Shown piece after piece: positions 22,882 to 24,153 of a stretch of 24,153 bases of DNA; position 1 is the stretch's first letter; the number at the start of each line of letters is the position of its first letter. The notes under the pieces are model-generated. The model was not told the DNA's origin and made no database searches. It saw only the letters and a program-made list of their open reading frames with translations. The stretch comes from DAOMNN01 sp050486545 (GTDB taxonomy: Bacteria; Pseudomonadota; Gammaproteobacteria; Burkholderiales; Rhodocyclaceae). The stretch spans positions 1 through 24,153 of the forward strand of contig JBJHDM010000048.1 of assembly GCA_050486545.1 (NCBI GenBank), read 5' to 3'. A program made the translations under genes and the position numbers.

Positions 22882-24026
22882 TCCAGGTCTTCTTCCTCCG
22901 TCTGCGCAATCTGCTTGGCGACGACCTGTCGAACAGGGAATTCGGGTGGCTGTTTGCCGGCTGGCAGCATCCGGTCCTGTATGCGACCCGGCGAGCGAGC
23001 ATGATCGTGACCCGGGTCCGGCTGGTCGCCATCATCTTCGCGATCCTCACCCCGGCCTGGATGATCGTTGACTTCTGGCTGTTTCCGATCGATCTCTTCT
23101 GGAAGCTCGCCACGGCCCGGATCCTGGCCGCCGTCGCCTTCGCATGGCTGTCGACCCGACCGATTCTGAATGCGGACATGCGCTGCGCCCACAAGGCGCT
23201 GATCATCATGTTCGCGATCCCGACCCTGTTCTTCCTGTATTCCTATTGGGTCGTGTCCGCCTATGCCCTGACCGGATTCTCGGCGGCAGTCGCGGCTGGC
23301 TACGGCTTTCTGCCCTTCGCGATGCTCGCGGGCATCGCCATCTTTCCCCTCACCGTGATCGAATGCATCCTGTTCGCCGCACCCATGCTCGGCGCCCAGG
23401 CCATCGCGGGCACGGTCAAGTGGAATGCGCTCGAATGGCCGTCGTTCGCCGGCGCGTTCTGGCTGCTGCTGGTCATCACCGCTGTCGCAACCCTGGCCAG
23501 CGTGTCGCAGCTCGGCCTGATGATCGCGCTGGTCCGCCAGGCGATTCGCGACCCGCTCACGAACGTGTTCTCACGCAGCAGCGGGGAGGAGCTGCTGGCC
23601 ATGCACGACGCGACGACCAGTCGCGACGAGCGCCATTTCGCCGTCGCATTCGTGGATCTCGATCACTTCAAGTCGGTCAACGACGAGTTCGGACATGAAG
23701 CGGGCGACACCGTCCTGCGCACGACCGCCGAGCGGATCCGGACCGCGCTGCGCCGGGGTGACGTGATCGTGCGCTGGGGCGGAGAGGAGTTCCTGCTGCT
23801 CATGCCGGACACAACCCACGAACAGGCCCTTGCCGCACTGGTGCGGCTGCGCGAACGGGGCCTCGGCGCTCGCCCCGACGGCAAGCCGGTCACGGCAAGC
23901 ATCGGCCTGGCCGAGCGCCGGACCGACCAGGTCCCCGACTGGCCGGCATTGGTCGAACTGGCCGACCAGCGCATGTACCGGGCCAAACAGGAAGGGCGCG
24001 ACCGCATCATCGCCGCCGAAGCCTGA
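22878..24026 (+). CDS. Membrane-bound diguanylate cyclase
   Basis: 382 aa. The N-terminal half has about five or six membrane helices (roughly residues 48-69, 78-92, 107-128, 132-155, 158-178, 190-218). A GGDEF domain follows (about 222-380): DPLTNVFSR, FVDLDHFKSVNDEFGHEAGD, then GGEEF (301-305), a functional variant. An inhibitory RxxD site (RRGD, 292-295) sits five residues before it. It should make c-di-GMP in response to something sensed at the membrane. The start is TTG 22878 with AGGGA about 8 nt upstream; no in-frame ATG exists before codon 42, which would cut the first helix. It lies behind a Fur-like dyad. Confidence 0.92.
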   Translation: MIQVFFLRLRNLLGDDLSNREFGWLFAGWQHPVLYATRRASMIVTRVRLVAIIFAILTPAWMIVDFWLFPIDLFWKLATARILAAVAFAWLSTRPILNADMRCAHKALIIMFAIPTLFFLYSYWVVSAYALTGFSAAVAAGYGFLPFAMLAGIAIFPLTVIECILFAAPMLGAQAIAGTVKWNALEWPSFAGAFWLLLVITAVATLASVSQLGLMIALVRQAIRDPLTNVFSRSSGEELLAMHDATTSRDERHFAVAFVDLDHFKSVNDEFGHEAGDTVLRTTAERIRTALRRGDVIVRWGGEEFLLLMPDTTHEQALAALVRLRERGLGARPDGKPVTASIGLAERRTDQVPDWPALVELADQRMYRAKQEGRDRIIAAEA

Positions 24027-24058
24027 CCCCGTCGCCCATGCGCGGGACGGTCCGAAGC

Positions 24059-24067
24059 TGCTATGCT
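24059..24067 (+). promoter_or_regulatory. Possible extended -10 promoter at the right end
   Basis: TGCTATGCT fits an extended -10 (TGn plus TATGCT), about 35 nt before the possible start at 24100. Confidence 0.35.
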
Positions 24068-24099
24068 CCGCAGTCGATCCGACTGACTCCGACCCGACC

Positions 24100-24153
24100 T
24101 TGGAAACGCGTACCCCTGGATCTCCACTCGACCTGTTCATCACCTTCTCGGTG
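24100..24153 (+). CDS. Possible start of a further gene (partial)
   Basis: A TTG at 24100 opens an 18-codon frame to the window edge, METRTPGSPLDLFITFSV. The pattern of a short polar start followed by LDLFITF recalls the N-terminus of chromate-transporter-type proteins, but 18 residues cannot decide it. The ribosome site is weak. Confidence 0.25.
   Translation, partial: METRTPGSPLDLFITFSV

Noticed and set aside
24027..24058. CCGTC/GACGG pairing after the diguanylate cyclase as a terminator
   Set aside because: Only 5 bp, a large loop and no T-tract.

Overview
The window looks like a chromosomal segment of a motile, GC-rich Gram-negative bacterium, most likely a betaproteobacterium. FlhDC, CheZ, CheV and FliA-type promoters occur together, and the flhDC-motAB-che order is typical of that group. 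No genus can be assigned from the sequence alone. There are no rRNA or tRNA genes, CRISPR arrays, transposases or integrases.

Region 1 (1-14284, all minus strand) is a motility and chemotaxis island. In transcription order it holds an HDOD-pseudoreceiver-GGDEF protein, flhD-flhC, a strong terminator, motA-motB, then a tightly overlapping set: a CheA-like Hpt/CheW protein without a kinase core, a PAS receptor with a degenerate signalling tip, cheR, and a CheB without a receiver domain. A near-consensus FliA promoter follows, then cheV-cheV-cheY-cheZ-cheA, with cheA running off the left edge. This keeps the enteric order motA-motB-cheA-cheW-mcp-cheR-cheB-cheY-cheZ, but the parts at the cheA/cheW, mcp and cheB positions are each reduced, while a CheA with an ordinary N-terminus has moved to the end. 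Two further FliA-like promoters precede motA and the Hpt/CheW gene, so the layout fits FlhDC as class I regulator and FliA driving the late genes.

Region 2 (14285-18546) is housekeeping and accessory. A divergent intergenic region with two perfect inverted repeats leads into a NUDIX hydrolase with a zinc ribbon and a guanine deaminase. A Ycf46-like AAA+ ATPase converges on them, and a secreted cupredoxin is divergent from the ATPase.

Region 3 (18547-22620) is a self-contained sigma-54 module: a PAS-AAA+-Fis activator with a perfect palindrome in its own leader, a related site upstream of a good -24/-12 promoter, and a two-gene operon of a small Usp-like protein and a YdiF/propionate-type CoA-transferase.

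Region 4 (22621-24153) holds a membrane diguanylate cyclase with a TTG start, behind a Fur-box-like dyad and a 15-codon upstream ORF, then the first codons of a possible further gene. With the HDOD-GGDEF protein this gives two c-di-GMP synthases, one of them directly beside the flagellar master regulator.

The most unusual content is the reduced module at 4359-8922 (kinase-less CheA, degenerate receptor, CheR, receiver-less CheB), followed by the sigma-54 activator palindrome pair.
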